DNA of 46,615 nt from Apilactobacillus timberlakei (GCF_002993965.1 NZ_POST01000002.1:159783-206397), one strand, 5' to 3'; shown: positions 19,867 through 29,986, counted from the first letter of the stretch. Numbers and translations are program-made. Notes: a model not told the origin generated them from the sequence alone.

Positions 19867-20742
19867 ATGCTAGTTAATTTAGGTAATGAGTACTTGAAAG
19901 TCATAATCAACACAAAAGGTGCTGAAGTTACAAGTATAAAGAATGATCAAAACATTGAATATATTTGGCAAGCAGACAGTAATTTTTGGGGTAGACATGC
20001 CCCAATTTTATTTCCAATAGTTGGTCGCCTAAAAGATGACCAATATGAATATGGTGGCAAAAAATATTCTATGGGGCAACATGGATTTGCTAGAGAGATG
20101 GAATTTTCAGTTACCAAAAGGACTAATGATGCTGTTACAATGCAGTTAAAATCGAATGCATCAACATTTGAAATGTACCCATTTCATTTTACTTTAACAA
20201 TTAGTTATTTATTATCTGGTTCTAAATTGAAAGCTGAAATAAGTGTTATTAATGATGGTTCAAATGAAATGTTGTTTTCAGTGGGAGCCCATCCTGCCTT
20301 CAATGTTCCTTTAGATAACTTATCTGAGAAAGACTATAGTGAATATTATATTAATGTTTTTCCACAAAGAACTTATGAACAAGTTCCTTTTAAAGCACCT
20401 TATATTGATTTAAACAGTGTTTCCGATATTGATTTATCTAAATCGTTACAATTAAAACATGAAATCTTTTATGATGATGCTAAGGTTATCAAAACAAGTG
20501 ATAAGAAACTAATTTGTCGTTTAGGTAATAAGAATCTTGATCATGGTGTTGAAGTTGAAGCTAATAAACCAGAATATGCAGGATTATGGTCTGCCAAAAA
20601 TGCACCATTTGTTTGTTTAGAACCATGGTGGGGTGTAGCTGATGATATTAATGCTGATGGTATCTTAGCTCATAAAAATGGAATCAAACATTTATTATCA
20701 GAACAAACATTTAATACTGATTATTCAATTAAAATTTTTTAA
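19867..20742 (+). CDS. aldose 1-epimerase family protein (LacX-like)
   Basis: Galactose mutarotase-like beta-sandwich protein of 291 residues. Supporting segments: the N-terminal NTKGAEVTSIKN, WQADSNFWGRHAPILFPIVGRLKDDQY (with the substrate-contacting Arg), the catalytic-type His in MGQHGFAREMEF, and SVGAHPAFNVPL. These fit the LacX/YeaD-like subgroup rather than GalM itself. I chose the ATG at 19867 with CGGAGG at 19855-19860; the ATG at 19864 is 3 bp from that site and the one at 19846 lies before it. Sugar specificity cannot be read from sequence. Confidence 0.88.
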   Translation: MLVNLGNEYLKVIINTKGAEVTSIKNDQNIEYIWQADSNFWGRHAPILFPIVGRLKDDQYEYGGKKYSMGQHGFAREMEFSVTKRTNDAVTMQLKSNASTFEMYPFHFTLTISYLLSGSKLKAEISVINDGSNEMLFSVGAHPAFNVPLDNLSEKDYSEYYINVFPQRTYEQVPFKAPYIDLNSVSDIDLSKSLQLKHEIFYDDAKVIKTSDKKLICRLGNKNLDHGVEVEANKPEYAGLWSAKNAPFVCLEPWWGVADDINADGILAHKNGIKHLLSEQTFNTDYSIKIF

Positions 20743-20773
20743 AGAGGCCACTTTATTGATGGTTTCTTTTTTA
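20742..20773 (+). terminator. intrinsic terminator after the epimerase-like gene
   Basis: AAAGAGGCCA pairs with TGGTTTCTTT using two G-U pairs around a 9-nt loop, followed by T-residues. Confidence 0.75.
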
Positions 20774-20812
20774 TAACTAATTATAAATTAAAAGTTACTT
20801 TAACTATAATCA

Positions 20813-20840
20813 TAAAAATAAAAAACCTAAAAATAAGGTT
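20813..20840 (-). terminator. intrinsic terminator of plsY
   Basis: On the minus strand, AACCT and AGGTT (20824-20828 and 20836-20840) form a short stem that overlaps the plsY stop codon and runs into TTTTTATTTTT. A weak but correctly placed terminator. Confidence 0.6.
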
Positions 20841-21444
20841 ATTTATTTTTATGATTATATATTAATCCAAATGGAACTAAGTTTTCATTTCCTTCTTTAA
20901 TTCGAATTATATTCTTTCTATGTCTAATGAAAATAAAAATGGTTAACAACAAACCAATTGTACCTAACCATGGATCATTGTCTAAAAATAATAAGATTAC
21001 AATTAATGGAAATGAGATCATACTTGCTAAACTTACCATGCTAGTTATATAAGTGAATGAAAGTTCAAAAATACATGCGCATAAAAATAAAATTGGATGA
21101 ATAGCTAATAACATTCCTGCACTAGTTGCAACAGCCTTGCCACCTTTGAATTTATCAAAAATTGAAAATGTGTGTCCTAAAATTGCAAATATTCCAAAAA
21201 TAATGGGTGATATGTTTACATTAAAAAAGAAAGGTAGCGAAGTTGCTAAGGTTCCTTTTAAGATATCCATAATCATAACAATAGTACCTGCTTTCTTACC
21301 TAGTACTCTATAAGTATTAGTTGTACCAATGTTACCAGAACCGTGCTGTCTAACATCTACATTAAAGAACCATTTTCCAATCCATATACCACTAGGGATA
21401 GAACCTAATAAGTAGGCAATTATTAATAAAATAGCTAGTTTCAA
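20839..21444 (-). CDS. plsY: acyl-phosphate:glycerol-3-phosphate acyltransferase PlsY
   Basis: First acylation of glycerol-3-phosphate in phospholipid synthesis; polytopic membrane protein. The diagnostic LLGSIPSGIWIGK, DVRQHGSGNIGTTNTYRVLGKKAG and FKGGKAVATSAGMLL motifs (G3P and acyl-phosphate sites) are all present, with five or more hydrophobic segments over 201 residues. I start at the TTG at 21444: GGAGG lies just upstream and the product then begins MKLAILLIIAYLLGSIPSG, as in homologues. The in-frame ATGs further upstream would put extra polar residues before the first helix. Divergent from parE, the same neighbour as in several bacilli. Confidence 0.94.
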   Translation of the reverse strand: MKLAILLIIAYLLGSIPSGIWIGKWFFNVDVRQHGSGNIGTTNTYRVLGKKAGTIVMIMDILKGTLATSLPFFFNVNISPIIFGIFAILGHTFSIFDKFKGGKAVATSAGMLLAIHPILFLCACIFELSFTYITSMVSLASMISFPLIVILLFLDNDPWLGTIGLLLTIFIFIRHRKNIIRIKEGNENLVPFGLIYNHKNK

Positions 21445-21516
21445 ACTTTTTTCCTCCATAAATATATTATTATTTAATTTTACCATTTATATTGATTATG
21501 ACAACTTTATAAAAGA

Positions 21517-21528
21517 GAACAAATGTTC
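21517..21528. promoter_or_regulatory. LexA (DinR)-type SOS box
   Basis: GAAC-AAAT-GTTC matches the Gram-positive LexA pattern GAAC-N4-GTTC exactly. It sits in the plsY-parE divergent region, about 78 bp before the parE start. On the minus strand it overlaps a possible plsY -35 (TTGTTC, 16-bp spacer, CATAAT). Which promoter it controls is inference. Confidence 0.55.
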
Positions 21529-21605
21529 TATATTATATTTATTCCCCTTTAAAACGCGTATTAAATAAGGTAATATATTATATTGTAGTAAAGGAGTGTT
21601 TTGTA

Positions 21606-23579
21606 ATGCCTAAAGATACACAGAATTATGATGACTCTTCAATTCAGGTTTTAAAAGGATTGGAAGCAGTTAGAAAACGTCCCGGAATGTATATTGGTTC
21701 TACTGATAGCAAGGGATTACATCATTTAGTATATGAAATCGTTGATAATGCAGTTGATGAAGCATTAGCCGGTTTTGGTGACGAAATTGACGTTACAATT
21801 CATCCAGATAATAGTATCACGGTTGTAGATCATGGTCGTGGTATGCCAGTTGGAATGCATTCATCTGGTAAACCTACGCCTGAAGTTATTTTTACTGTAT
21901 TACATGCTGGGGGTAAATTCTCAGAAAATGGTGGATATAAAACTTCTGGTGGTTTACATGGAGTTGGTTCTAGTGTTGTAAACGCACTTTCAACTAGCTT
22001 AAGCGTATCTATTGTCCGTGATGGATATAAATATGAGGAAGATTTTAAAGATGGTGGTCATCCAGTAGGAACTTTAAGAACTATTGGTAAGACTAGTGAT
22101 CATAGTGGAACTACTGTGACATTTAAACCTGATAATAGTATTTTTACAACAACTATTTTTAATTATAATATTTTAAAACAACGTTTAAGAGAATCTGCTT
22201 TTCTATTAAACGGTATTAAAATTAATTTGTCTGATGAAAGAAGTGGACAAGAACAAAAAGATACATTCCATTATGAAGATGGAATTAAAGAATTTGTTGC
22301 TTACCTAAATGAAGACAAGCATACATTGGGTAACAACATTATGTATTTTGATGGTAAAAAAGATGGCGTTGAAGTTGAAGTCGCTGCTCAGTACAACGAT
22401 GGCTATACTGAAAATACTTTATCTTTTGTTAACAATGTGCGTACTAAAGATGGTGGAACTCATGAGTCTGGTTTTAGAAGTGCTTGGACTAAATCTTTTA
22501 ATGAATTTGCTCGAAAAGTTAAATTATTAAAACCAAAAGAAAAGAACTTAGATGGTTTAGATGTTCGTGAAGGTTTATCATCTGTTATTTCTATTAAAGT
22601 TCCTGAAGAAATGCTTCAATTTGAAGGCCAAACTAAAGAAAAATTAGGTAGCCCTGAAGTAAGATCGATAGTCGATAACGTTGTTTCTGAACAACTAGGA
22701 TACTATCTAATGGAAAATGGTGATTTTGCACAAAGTCTAGTTCAAAAATCATTAAGAGCTCGTAAAGCACGTGAAGCTGCCCGTAAAGCACGTGATGAAA
22801 GTAGAAGTGGCAAAAAGCACCATAAAAAAGAACGCTTATTGTCTGGAAAGTTAACGCCTGCTCAATCAAAAGATGTTTCTAAGAATGAATTATTCTTGGT
22901 CGAAGGTGATTCTGCTGGTGGCTCAGCTAAACAGGGGCGTGATCGTAAACATCAAGCAATCTTACCTTTAAGAGGTAAAGTATTAAATACCGAACGTGCT
23001 AAATTAGACGATGTCTTAAAAAATGAAGAAATTAGTACCATGATTTATACTATTGGTGCTGGAGTTGGCCCTGAATTTAATATTAAGGATGCTAACTATG
23101 ATAAGATTATCATTATGACTGATGCTGATGATGATGGAGCTCATATTCAAATTCTATTATTAACATTTTTCTATAAATACATGCGTCCAATGATTGAACA
23201 AGGAAGAGTTTATATTGCTTTACCTCCATTGTTTAAGATTCAGCAAAAGCAAGGACGTAGCAACAAAGTAGATTACGCTTGGACTAATGACGAAATGGAT
23301 GAAAAACTAAAGAATTTTGGTAAACATCCTTCATTACAACGTTTTAAAGGTCTAGGTGAAATGAATGCTGATCAGTTGTGGGAAACTACTATGGACTCTG
23401 ATAATCGTACCTTAATTCAAGTAAACATTGATGATGCAGCATTAGCTGAAAAGAGAGTTACTACTTTAATGGGTGATAAAGTAGAACCACGTCGTGAATG
23501 GATTGAACAAAATGTTGAGTTTAATCTTGAAGAAGATGAGAGTATTCTAGATAAAACTAAAAAAGAAGATACTGAATAA
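21606..23579 (+). CDS. parE: DNA topoisomerase IV subunit B
   Basis: ATPase subunit of the enzyme that unlinks daughter chromosomes. The GHKL ATPase domain shows YEIVDNAVDEALAG, DHGRGMPVG and GGLHGVGSSVVNALS; the Toprim region has LFLVEGDSAGGSAKQGRDRKHQAILPLRGKVLN and IIMTDADDDGAHI. 657 residues is the ParE size. I call ParE rather than GyrB because parC follows 15 bp downstream and the order, next to plsY, is that of the parEC operon. A weak promoter (TTTAAA, 17 bp, TAATAT at 21548-21576) precedes AAAGGAG. Confidence 0.95.
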   Translation: MPKDTQNYDDSSIQVLKGLEAVRKRPGMYIGSTDSKGLHHLVYEIVDNAVDEALAGFGDEIDVTIHPDNSITVVDHGRGMPVGMHSSGKPTPEVIFTVLHAGGKFSENGGYKTSGGLHGVGSSVVNALSTSLSVSIVRDGYKYEEDFKDGGHPVGTLRTIGKTSDHSGTTVTFKPDNSIFTTTIFNYNILKQRLRESAFLLNGIKINLSDERSGQEQKDTFHYEDGIKEFVAYLNEDKHTLGNNIMYFDGKKDGVEVEVAAQYNDGYTENTLSFVNNVRTKDGGTHESGFRSAWTKSFNEFARKVKLLKPKEKNLDGLDVREGLSSVISIKVPEEMLQFEGQTKEKLGSPEVRSIVDNVVSEQLGYYLMENGDFAQSLVQKSLRARKAREAARKARDESRSGKKHHKKERLLSGKLTPAQSKDVSKNELFLVEGDSAGGSAKQGRDRKHQAILPLRGKVLNTERAKLDDVLKNEEISTMIYTIGAGVGPEFNIKDANYDKIIIMTDADDDGAHIQILLLTFFYKYMRPMIEQGRVYIALPPLFKIQQKQGRSNKVDYAWTNDEMDEKLKNFGKHPSLQRFKGLGEMNADQLWETTMDSDNRTLIQVNIDDAALAEKRVTTLMGDKVEPRREWIEQNVEFNLEEDESILDKTKKEDTE

Positions 23580-23594
23580 AGGAGGTTAATTTAG

Positions 23595-26054
23595 TTGGAC
23601 AAAAAATCAATTATTGAAAAATTAACCCTAGAACAAATTATGAGTGAACGTTTTAGTCGTTATTCTAAATCAATCATTCAAGAAAGGGCTTTACCAGACA
23701 TCAGGGATGGATTGAAACCCGTTCAACGTCGTATTCTTTATGCAATGAATAAAGATGGTAATACTTATGACAAGGGATTCAGGAAGTCAGCTAAATCAGT
23801 TGGTAATGTAATGGGTAATTTTCATCCGCATGGTGATAGTTCAATTTATGAAGCTTTAGTGAGAATGAGTCAAGATTGGAAATTACGTGAACCATTGATT
23901 GACATGCATGGTAACAATGGTTCCATGGATGGAGATCCTGCTGCTGCAATGCGTTATACGGAAGCTCGTCTAAGTAAAATTTCATCTGAAATGTTACGTG
24001 ATATTGATAAAGATACGGTTGATTGGGTACCTAATTTTGATGATACTGAAGAAGAACCAACTGTATTACCATCACGCTTTCCTAATTTATTAGTTAATGG
24101 AGCAACTGGTATTTCTGCAGGATATGCAACTGAAATTCCTCCTCATAATTTATCAGAAGTATTAGATGCTCTTATATACTTGCAAAAGCATCCAGATGCA
24201 TCTTTAGATGAACTAATGCAGTTTATTAAGGGACCTGACTTTCCGGTTGGTGGAATTGTTCAAGGGTTAGATGGTATTAAAAAAGCATATCAAACTGGTC
24301 GTGGCAAGATTGTTATTCGTTCCAAGACTAATACTGAACAATTACGTGGTAATAAATCCCTTATTCGTGTTACTGAAGTTCCTTATGATGTCAATAAGTT
24401 GCAAATGGTTAAGCAAATTGATGAAATTAGAATTAATAAAAAAATTGATGGAATTGCAGAAGTTAGAGATGAAAGTGATCGTAATGGTCTTTCAATTGCA
24501 ATTGAGTTAAAAAGGGATGTTGATGTTAAAGGTATTTTAAATTACCTATTTAAGAATACTGATTTACAAGTGAACTATCATTTTAATGTGGTTGCTATTA
24601 ATCATATGCGTCCCGAAAGACTACCATTAAAAACAATTTTAGACTCTTATCTTGGTTATCAAAGGAATGTAGTTACTAACAGAACTAAATTTGATTTAAA
24701 AAATGCAATGAATCGTCAACATATTGTTAATGGTTTGATTAAAGCATTATCAATTTTAAACAAGGTAATTAAAACTATTAGATCAAGTAATAATAGAAAA
24801 GATGCTTGTCAAAATTTAGTTAAGGAATATGATTTCTCCAGTAAACAAGCTGATGCAATTGTAAAATTACAATTGTATCGTTTAACTAATACTGATGTTA
24901 CTGAATTGCAAGAAGAAAATGATAGATTAAGCAAAGCCATTATTGAATATAATACGATTATAAATGATCCAAATGAATTAGATAAAGTATTGACTAAGGA
25001 ATTTAAGCAAATTCAAAAAAATTATGGTAATTCTCGTCGCACAAAGATTGAAGAACATGTACAAGAGCTTAAAATTAGTAAGAATGTGACTGTCCCTGAT
25101 GAAGATGTGGTTGTTTTAGTTAGTCGTGATGGTTATTTAAAACGTAGTAGCATTAGATCTTATAAAGCTTCTGATGTTGAAGAAAATGGACTAAAAGAAG
25201 ATGACTATCCAATCTTTTCATCTGAAATGAGTACATTAGATCATATATTTATGTTTACCAATAAAGGCCATTTAATTTATCGCCCAGTTCATGAAATAGC
25301 TGATGCTAAATGGAAAGAAACAGGTGAACATATTTCTCAAACCATTGGTTTAGATAATGACGAACAAATTATAAACATATTTACTTTTAATTCATTAAAA
25401 GAAACTGGTAAATTTTTGATTGCAACAAGTGATGGATATATTAAACAAACAGAATTTAGCAAATTATTACCAGGTCGTACTTATCGTTCTCATGCAACTA
25501 TGTATGAAAAATTAAAGAGCGATGATGCAAGAGTTATTAATGTTAAATATGTTAGCAAAGATGATAATCCAGAAGTTGTACTTGTATCGAATGTTGGTTT
25601 GTCAACTAAATTTGAAATTTCACAAGTTTCAACTAATGGTGCAAGAACCACCGGTGTTAAATCTATGGAACTTAGAGATGATGAATTTGTAGTTAACTTC
25701 CAATTAGTTAATGACGATGATATGTTAGCAATGATTACTCAACGTGGTTTTTATAAAAATATGCTATCTAAAGATATTCCTTTAGCAAGTCGTGGTCGTA
25801 GAGGAGTGCAAGTTTTAAAACCATTAAAACGCAATGCTCATGAAGTAGCTGATTTTATAAAACTCCAAAAAACTGAAGACGATTTTACTCCAATTAGGGT
25901 CTTTACAGATCGTAATAGGCACCATGATATTATTCCAAGTGACCATCCTGTTAATGATAGACAATCCAATGGATCTGCCGTTATTGATCTAAATCACGAG
26001 GGAATTCCACTTAAAATGAAAATATTGAATCCTAATGTAGTTGTTAATAAATAA
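23595..26054 (+). CDS. parC: DNA topoisomerase IV subunit A
   Basis: DNA-cleaving subunit of topoisomerase IV. The start is TTG with AAAGGAGG about 9 bp upstream. The quinolone-resistance region [20 protein letters not shown] keeps Ser and Glu at the usual susceptible positions. Catalytic Tyr121 is in [12 protein letters not shown]. The C-terminal beta-pinwheel repeats start near residue 500. 819 residues is the normal ParC length. The GyrA-box QRRGGKG is not seen, which supports ParC over Gyr[10 protein letters not shown] is the closest segment. Confidence 0.95.
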   Translation: MDKKSIIEKLTLEQIMSERFSRYSKSIIQERALPDIRDGLKPVQRRILYAMNKDGNTYDKGFRKSAKSVGNVMGNFHPHGDSSIYEALVRMSQDWKLREPLIDMHGNNGSMDGDPAAAMRYTEARLSKISSEMLRDIDKDTVDWVPNFDDTEEEPTVLPSRFPNLLVNGATGISAGYATEIPPHNLSEVLDALIYLQKHPDASLDELMQFIKGPDFPVGGIVQGLDGIKKAYQTGRGKIVIRSKTNTEQLRGNKSLIRVTEVPYDVNKLQMVKQIDEIRINKKIDGIAEVRDESDRNGLSIAIELKRDVDVKGILNYLFKNTDLQVNYHFNVVAINHMRPERLPLKTILDSYLGYQRNVVTNRTKFDLKNAMNRQHIVNGLIKALSILNKVIKTIRSSNNRKDACQNLVKEYDFSSKQADAIVKLQLYRLTNTDVTELQEENDRLSKAIIEYNTIINDPNELDKVLTKEFKQIQKNYGNSRRTKIEEHVQELKISKNVTVPDEDVVVLVSRDGYLKRSSIRSYKASDVEENGLKEDDYPIFSSEMSTLDHIFMFTNKGHLIYRPVHEIADAKWKETGEHISQTIGLDNDEQIINIFTFNSLKETGKFLIATSDGYIKQTEFSKLLPGRTYRSHATMYEKLKSDDARVINVKYVSKDDNPEVVLVSNVGLSTKFEISQVSTNGARTTGVKSMELRDDEFVVNFQLVNDDDMLAMITQRGFYKNMLSKDIPLASRGRRGVQVLKPLKRNAHEVADFIKLQKTEDDFTPIRVFTDRNRHHDIIPSDHPVNDRQSNGSAVIDLNHEGIPLKMKILNPNVVVNK

Positions 26055-26181
26055 TTTTATATAAAAGTAATTCTTTATAATTATAATAAAATTCTTGTTA
26101 TTTATAATTTTATAGTTTATCATTATAACTTGAATCGTATAACTATAATAATTTGTTATCATTAAAAATTAGGAGTAAGTT

Positions 26182-27150
26182 ATGAAAAAGACTAGACAAG
26201 AAAATATTTTTTCATCCAAAACATTAACGTATTTTTTACAATTAGCTGATACTATGAATTACACTCAGGCTGCACAAATATTGGGTATAACTCAGCCAGC
26301 ATTAACCCAACAGATTAAAAAATTAGAAAAAACAATTGGTTCGCCATTGTTTTATTCTATTGGTAAAAAGCTTAAATTATCAGCAGCTGGAAATATTATG
26401 CTTAAATCAACAAAGGAAATTTATAGTATTTTAAATGAAACAGCAGATGAAATTGAGCAATCTAATAGTGCAACTAGTGGAGAAATTAATATTGGTGTAT
26501 TATCATCAATTCAAGATAAAGTTCTTGAAGATTTTAGCATCGAAATGTATAAAGAAAATCCTTCTTTGACAATTAACCTTCGTATGTTAACTCGTAAAGA
26601 AATTTGGGAATCTTTAGAAAATAACCAAATTGATTTAGCTATTATGTACTTGCCAGACTCATCTATTAAAAATTGGAAACCTTATGAAGCTAAAAAGATT
26701 ATTAGTGATGACTTGATGTTTATTCATCATAATAAAAAGTTATCTAACAATAGTAAAGTGAGATTCCAGGATACTATAGATACTCCTTGGGTTACTTATC
26801 CAGAAGGTTATTTCTTAGACTTTATTTTAAAAGAAAAATTTAAAAATCAATTAGTAGATTTACCTACAAGTGCCGCTCGTTTTACAACGCCTAATCAAAT
26901 TTTAAAATTTGCATTAGAAACTGGTTCAAACACGGCATTGCCTAGTTCATTTATGATTGACAAAGATGTTAATAAAATGGAAAATATAGATGCATGGGTT
27001 TCTAAAATGACCCCCAATATTAAGTTTGATTTAGCATTTGTTTATCGTAAAAACAAACGTCTAATTCCTCGTATTGGTAATTTCTTAGATCAATTTGATA
27101 AGTTTTTAGAAGAAAAAGATTACTTATCTAGACTTAAGGAAAAAGATTAA
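26182..27150 (+). CDS. LysR family transcriptional regulator
   Basis: 322 residues with an N-terminal winged helix-turn-helix (about 14-72: LQLADTMNYTQAAQILGITQPALTQQIKKLEKTIGSPLF) and a periplasmic-binding-like effector domain (about 95-300). The effector is unknown; nothing in the window gives a clear metabolic link, and there is no divergent partner. A 127-bp very AT-rich intergenic region precedes it, with an AGGAG ribosome binding site. It may be autoregulated or control the pyrophosphatase gene 21 bp downstream, but neither is shown. Confidence 0.92.
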   Translation: MKKTRQENIFSSKTLTYFLQLADTMNYTQAAQILGITQPALTQQIKKLEKTIGSPLFYSIGKKLKLSAAGNIMLKSTKEIYSILNETADEIEQSNSATSGEINIGVLSSIQDKVLEDFSIEMYKENPSLTINLRMLTRKEIWESLENNQIDLAIMYLPDSSIKNWKPYEAKKIISDDLMFIHHNKKLSNNSKVRFQDTIDTPWVTYPEGYFLDFILKEKFKNQLVDLPTSAARFTTPNQILKFALETGSNTALPSSFMIDKDVNKMENIDAWVSKMTPNIKFDLAFVYRKNKRLIPRIGNFLDQFDKFLEEKDYLSRLKEKD

Positions 27151-27171
27151 AATTTTAAAGGGGATTTTTTA

Positions 27172-28101
27172 ATGGCTAAAGAATTAGTTTTTGGGCATCA
27201 AAGTCCAGATACAGATGCAATTTGTGCTGCTATTGAATATGCATATTTACAAGAAAAATTAGGTTATGACGTCGAAGCTGTCGCTTTAGGAGAACCTAAT
27301 GAAGAAACAAAATTTGTTTTAAATCAATTTAATCAAAAAGCTCCTCGTGTTATTAAAGAAGCTAAGCCAGAAGTTGACTCAGTTATGTTAGTTGACCACA
27401 ATGAACCACAACAAAGTGTTTCTGATATTGATAAATTAAATGTTACACATGTTGTTGATCATCATCGTATTGCTAACTTTAATACCGAAAAGCCATTATT
27501 CTACCGTGCAGAACCAGTTGGTTGTGTAAGCACTGTATTATTTGAAATGTTTAATGAAAAATCAGTTGAGATTCCTCAAAAGATTGCTGGATTAATGTTA
27601 TCAGCAATTATTTCAGATACTTTACTATTAAAGTCACCTACAACAACTGATGTTGATAAAAATGCAGTAAAAGAATTAGCAAAAATTGCCAATGTTGATT
27701 ATGAAGATTATGGTATCAAAATGCTAAAAGCTGGTACTAACGTTGATGCCAGATCTGATGAAGACTTAATTGATGGTGATGCTAAATCATTTACAATGGG
27801 TGGAAAATCTATTCGTATCGATCAAATTAATACTGTAGATTTAAATGATGTGTTAAAACGTAAAGATAATTTGAAAAAAGCAATGAAATCAGAAGCAGAA
27901 TCTGAAGGTTATGATTTATTCTTAGTTATTGCTACTAATGTTTTAGATAGTAATTCAGAATTAATTGTTGTAGGTGAACCCAAAGATGCTGTTGAGAAAG
28001 CCTTTAATAGTAAGCTTTCTGAAGAAGATACAATTGCTTTACCTGGTGTTGTTTCAAGAAAGAAACAAGTTGTGCCACCATTAACTGATATTTTAGATTA
28101 A
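27172..28101 (+). CDS. ppaC: manganese-dependent inorganic pyrophosphatase
   Basis: Family II pyrophosphatase hydrolysing PPi released by biosynthesis. The DHH-family motifs are present in order: [14 protein letters not shown] (His and two Asp ligands), MLVDHNE, VVDHHRI (the DHH motif), and the C-terminal [10 protein letters not shown] substrate-binding segment with the Arg/Lys that contact phosphate. 309 residues is standard. AAGGGG precedes the ATG and a terminator follows. Confidence 0.97.
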   Translation: MAKELVFGHQSPDTDAICAAIEYAYLQEKLGYDVEAVALGEPNEETKFVLNQFNQKAPRVIKEAKPEVDSVMLVDHNEPQQSVSDIDKLNVTHVVDHHRIANFNTEKPLFYRAEPVGCVSTVLFEMFNEKSVEIPQKIAGLMLSAIISDTLLLKSPTTTDVDKNAVKELAKIANVDYEDYGIKMLKAGTNVDARSDEDLIDGDAKSFTMGGKSIRIDQINTVDLNDVLKRKDNLKKAMKSEAESEGYDLFLVIATNVLDSNSELIVVGEPKDAVEKAFNSKLSEEDTIALPGVVSRKKQVVPPLTDILD

Positions 28102-28110
28102 TTTTATATC

Positions 28111-28150
28111 AATACTCCTTGGGAATTTAATTCCTTAAGGAGTATTTTTT
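28111..28150 (+). terminator. intrinsic terminator after ppaC
   Basis: AATACTCCTT pairs with AAGGAGTATT; an inner GGAA/TTCC stem closes the apex, and a T-tract follows. Confidence 0.92.
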
Positions 28151-28161
28151 ATTCGTTAAGC

Positions 28162-28189
28162 TTGCATTATATATAAAAATGAGTATTAT
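28162..28189 (+). promoter_or_regulatory. sigma-A type promoter of msrBA
   Basis: TTGCAT, a 16-bp spacer and TATTAT, placed 50 bp before the msrB start. A second TATAAT at 28189-28194 has no -35 at a suitable distance. Confidence 0.5.
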
Positions 28190-28238
28190 ATAATATATAT
28201 CGTACAAGATATATTCTTTTGCTAAGGAGTTGCTATTT

Positions 28239-28676
28239 ATGACTAAATACAATAAGGAAGACTTAAAAAAGATTTTGACAGATGAACAATATAATGTAAC
28301 TCAAAATGCAGGTACTGAAATGCCATTTACAAATAAATATGATGATTTTTTTGAAGATGGATTGTATGTTGACATTGTTTCTGGAGAACCACTTTTTACT
28401 TCCAGAGATAAGTATAATTCTGGCTGTGGTTGGCCAGCATTTACGAAACCAATTGATCAAAAAAATATTAATAGTAACTTAGATACTTCACATGGAATGG
28501 TTAGAAATGAAGTTAAGAGTAGTCAAGCAGATTCTCATTTAGGCCATGTATTTCCTGATGGGCCTAAAGATAAGGGTGGTTTAAGATATTGTATAAATTC
28601 TGCATCATTAAAATTTATTCCAGTAAATAAATTAGAAGAATCAGGATATGGAGAATACCTAGACAGCTTTAAATAA
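28239..28676 (+). CDS. msrB: peptide methionine-(R)-S-oxide reductase
   Basis: Reduces the R form of oxidised methionine in proteins. The motifs [11 protein letters not shown] and [27 protein letters not shown] are present, the second holding the catalytic Cys. The zinc-binding CxxC pairs of many MsrBs are absent, as in other lactic bacteria and MsrB subtypes without zinc. 145 residues from the ATG at 28239, which has AAGGAG at 28224-28229; the in-frame TTG at 28230 is inside that site. Cotranscribed with msrA, 17 bp downstream. Confidence 0.95.
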   Translation: MTKYNKEDLKKILTDEQYNVTQNAGTEMPFTNKYDDFFEDGLYVDIVSGEPLFTSRDKYNSGCGWPAFTKPIDQKNINSNLDTSHGMVRNEVKSSQADSHLGHVFPDGPKDKGGLRYCINSASLKFIPVNKLEESGYGEYLDSFK

Positions 28677-28693
28677 GAGAGGATGATTAAATT

Positions 28694-29215
28694 ATGAATA
28701 AAGACACTGCAATCTTTGCTGGAGGATGTTTCTGGTGTATGGTAGAACCATTTGATCAGCAACCTGGTATTGAAAAGGTAATTTCTGGATATACAGGTGG
28801 GCATGTTCCTAATCCAACTTATGAAGAGGTATGTTCACATACTACTGGTCATACCGAAGCGGTTGAAATAACTTTTTATCCTTCAATAATTTCCTATAAA
28901 CAATTAGTTGACATTTATTGGAGACAAACAGATCCAACAGATGCTTCAGGTCAGTTCCAAGATAGAGGAGATAGTTATCGTCCAGTTATCTTTGTGAATA
29001 GTGATGAACAAAGAAAGATTGCTGAAAATTCTAAAGAAGAATTAGCCAACAGCGGTATGTTTGATGAACCAATTGTTACTAAAATTGAAGATGCTAAAAC
29101 ATTTTATCCCGCTGAAGAATATCATCAAGATTTTTATAAAAAGAATCCGTTAAGGAATCAAATTGAAGAACTTGGTGGTCGTCAACAATTTAAAGATACT
29201 AAGTGGAAAAAATAA
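28694..29215 (+). CDS. msrA: peptide methionine-(S)-S-oxide reductase
   Basis: Reduces the S form of methionine sulfoxide; partner of the MsrB encoded just before. The catalytic GGCFWC motif holds Cys12 and Cys15, followed by [28 protein letters not shown] and the [10 protein letters not shown] segment. 173 residues is typical. Ribosome binding site GAGAGGATG lies before the ATG. Separate MsrB and MsrA polypeptides in the order B-A, ended by a perfect terminator. Confidence 0.97.
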   Translation: MNKDTAIFAGGCFWCMVEPFDQQPGIEKVISGYTGGHVPNPTYEEVCSHTTGHTEAVEITFYPSIISYKQLVDIYWRQTDPTDASGQFQDRGDSYRPVIFVNSDEQRKIAENSKEELANSGMFDEPIVTKIEDAKTFYPAEEYHQDFYKKNPLRNQIEELGGRQQFKDTKWKK

Positions 29216-29244
29216 AAAAGAGCTCATTCATGAGCTCTTTTTTA
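29214..29244 (+). terminator. intrinsic terminator after msrA
   Basis: AAAAAGAGCTCA and TGAGCTCTTTTT pair perfectly across a 4-nt loop and continue into T-residues. It is symmetric and would work in both directions. Confidence 0.93.
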
Positions 29245-29317
29245 TTAATTATCATAAATAGTTACTTTAACCAACAAATATGATAAAATAAAAAGAAAAT
29301 AAAAGGATAGATAATAG

Positions 29318-29863
29318 TTGGCTTTAAGAAGAACACACATTGCTTTATCAGAAGCAATTACACTAGGTTTTATAAATATAGAACATCAATCATTATTAAT
29401 ATCTGGAACAGAGATAATCGGCATATGGATTGGAGCCCAGTTACCTGATATTGATCAAAAACAAACAAAGATAAATAAAAAGGTTGGATTAGCAGCAAAG
29501 CCAATGACTTGGTGGGGACATAGAACGTGGTCGCATACAATATGGATAATAGCCTTATTATTTTTTATATCATACTATTTATCTAATAATGACTATTTCA
29601 ATGGGCAGTTGTTATTTGATAATCCTTTATTAAAACTATTATATTATGGTGTTTCCTTTGGGACGTTATTACATATAATTGAAGATTCTTTCTCAATTGA
29701 AGGTGTTCGATGGTTTTATCCGTTCGATAAAAATGTTAATGTTCGTAAAAAAGGATTTTTTAGATACAAAGTTGGTGGGAAAAAAGAAAATCTTATTTTA
29801 TTTATTTCAATATTAATAATTATATTTAATTTAATAATATATGTGATTAGTTTTAATTATTAG
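29318..29863 (+). CDS. YdjM/DUF457-type membrane-bound metal-dependent hydrolase
   Basis: 181 residues with about four membrane segments. The conserved acidic/His pattern of the family is visible: RTHIALSEAITLGF near the N-terminus, GAQLPDIDQKQT, WWGHRTWSHTIW, and LLHIIEDSFSIEGVRWFYPF. These residues resemble a metal site shared with phospholipase-C/PA-phosphatase-like membrane hydrolases; substrate unknown. The start is TTG, preceded by AAAGGAT. A copy of the recurring AGTTACTTTAAC motif lies 46-58 bp upstream. Monocistronic, with a terminator following. Confidence 0.82.
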   Translation: MALRRTHIALSEAITLGFINIEHQSLLISGTEIIGIWIGAQLPDIDQKQTKINKKVGLAAKPMTWWGHRTWSHTIWIIALLFFISYYLSNNDYFNGQLLFDNPLLKLLYYGVSFGTLLHIIEDSFSIEGVRWFYPFDKNVNVRKKGFFRYKVGGKKENLILFISILIIIFNLIIYVISFNY

Positions 29864-29866
29864 TCT

Positions 29867-29900
29867 GGGGATATGCATTTAGCATGCCCCTTTTTATTTT
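29867..29900 (+). terminator. intrinsic terminator after the YdjM-type gene
   Basis: GGGG and TATGC pair with GCAT and CCCC in a slightly bulged stem around ATTTA, followed by TTTTTATTTT. Confidence 0.75.
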
Positions 29901-29907
29901 TCATTAG

Positions 29908-29953
29908 CAAACGCGAACGTTTTTAAAGAAAACTGCTGAAATAGTTCGTATTT
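29908..29953. promoter_or_regulatory. paired PurR boxes before purE
   Basis: A direct box with the invariant CGAAC core at 29914-29918 and an inverted box with GTTCG at 29944-29948. The centres are 30 bp apart, the spacing known for the two PurBoxes that bind the Bacillus PurR dimer. They lie immediately upstream of the -35, the usual place for PRPP-sensitive PurR repression. The outer bases are only partly consensus. Confidence 0.7.
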
Positions 29954-29957
29954 TTAG

Positions 29958-29986
29958 TTGACCAATGTAAAGTTAGTTGATAATAT
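29958..29986 (+). promoter_or_regulatory. purine operon promoter
   Basis: TTGACC, a 17-bp spacer and TAATAT, 34 bp before the first purE codon. No purine riboswitch aptamer is visible in the short leader, so PurR repression is the apparent control. Confidence 0.75.

Noticed and set aside
26055-26181. AT-rich inverted repeats before the LysR gene as a specific operator
   Set aside because: Several overlapping weak dyads exist in nearly pure A/T sequence; none stands out above composition.
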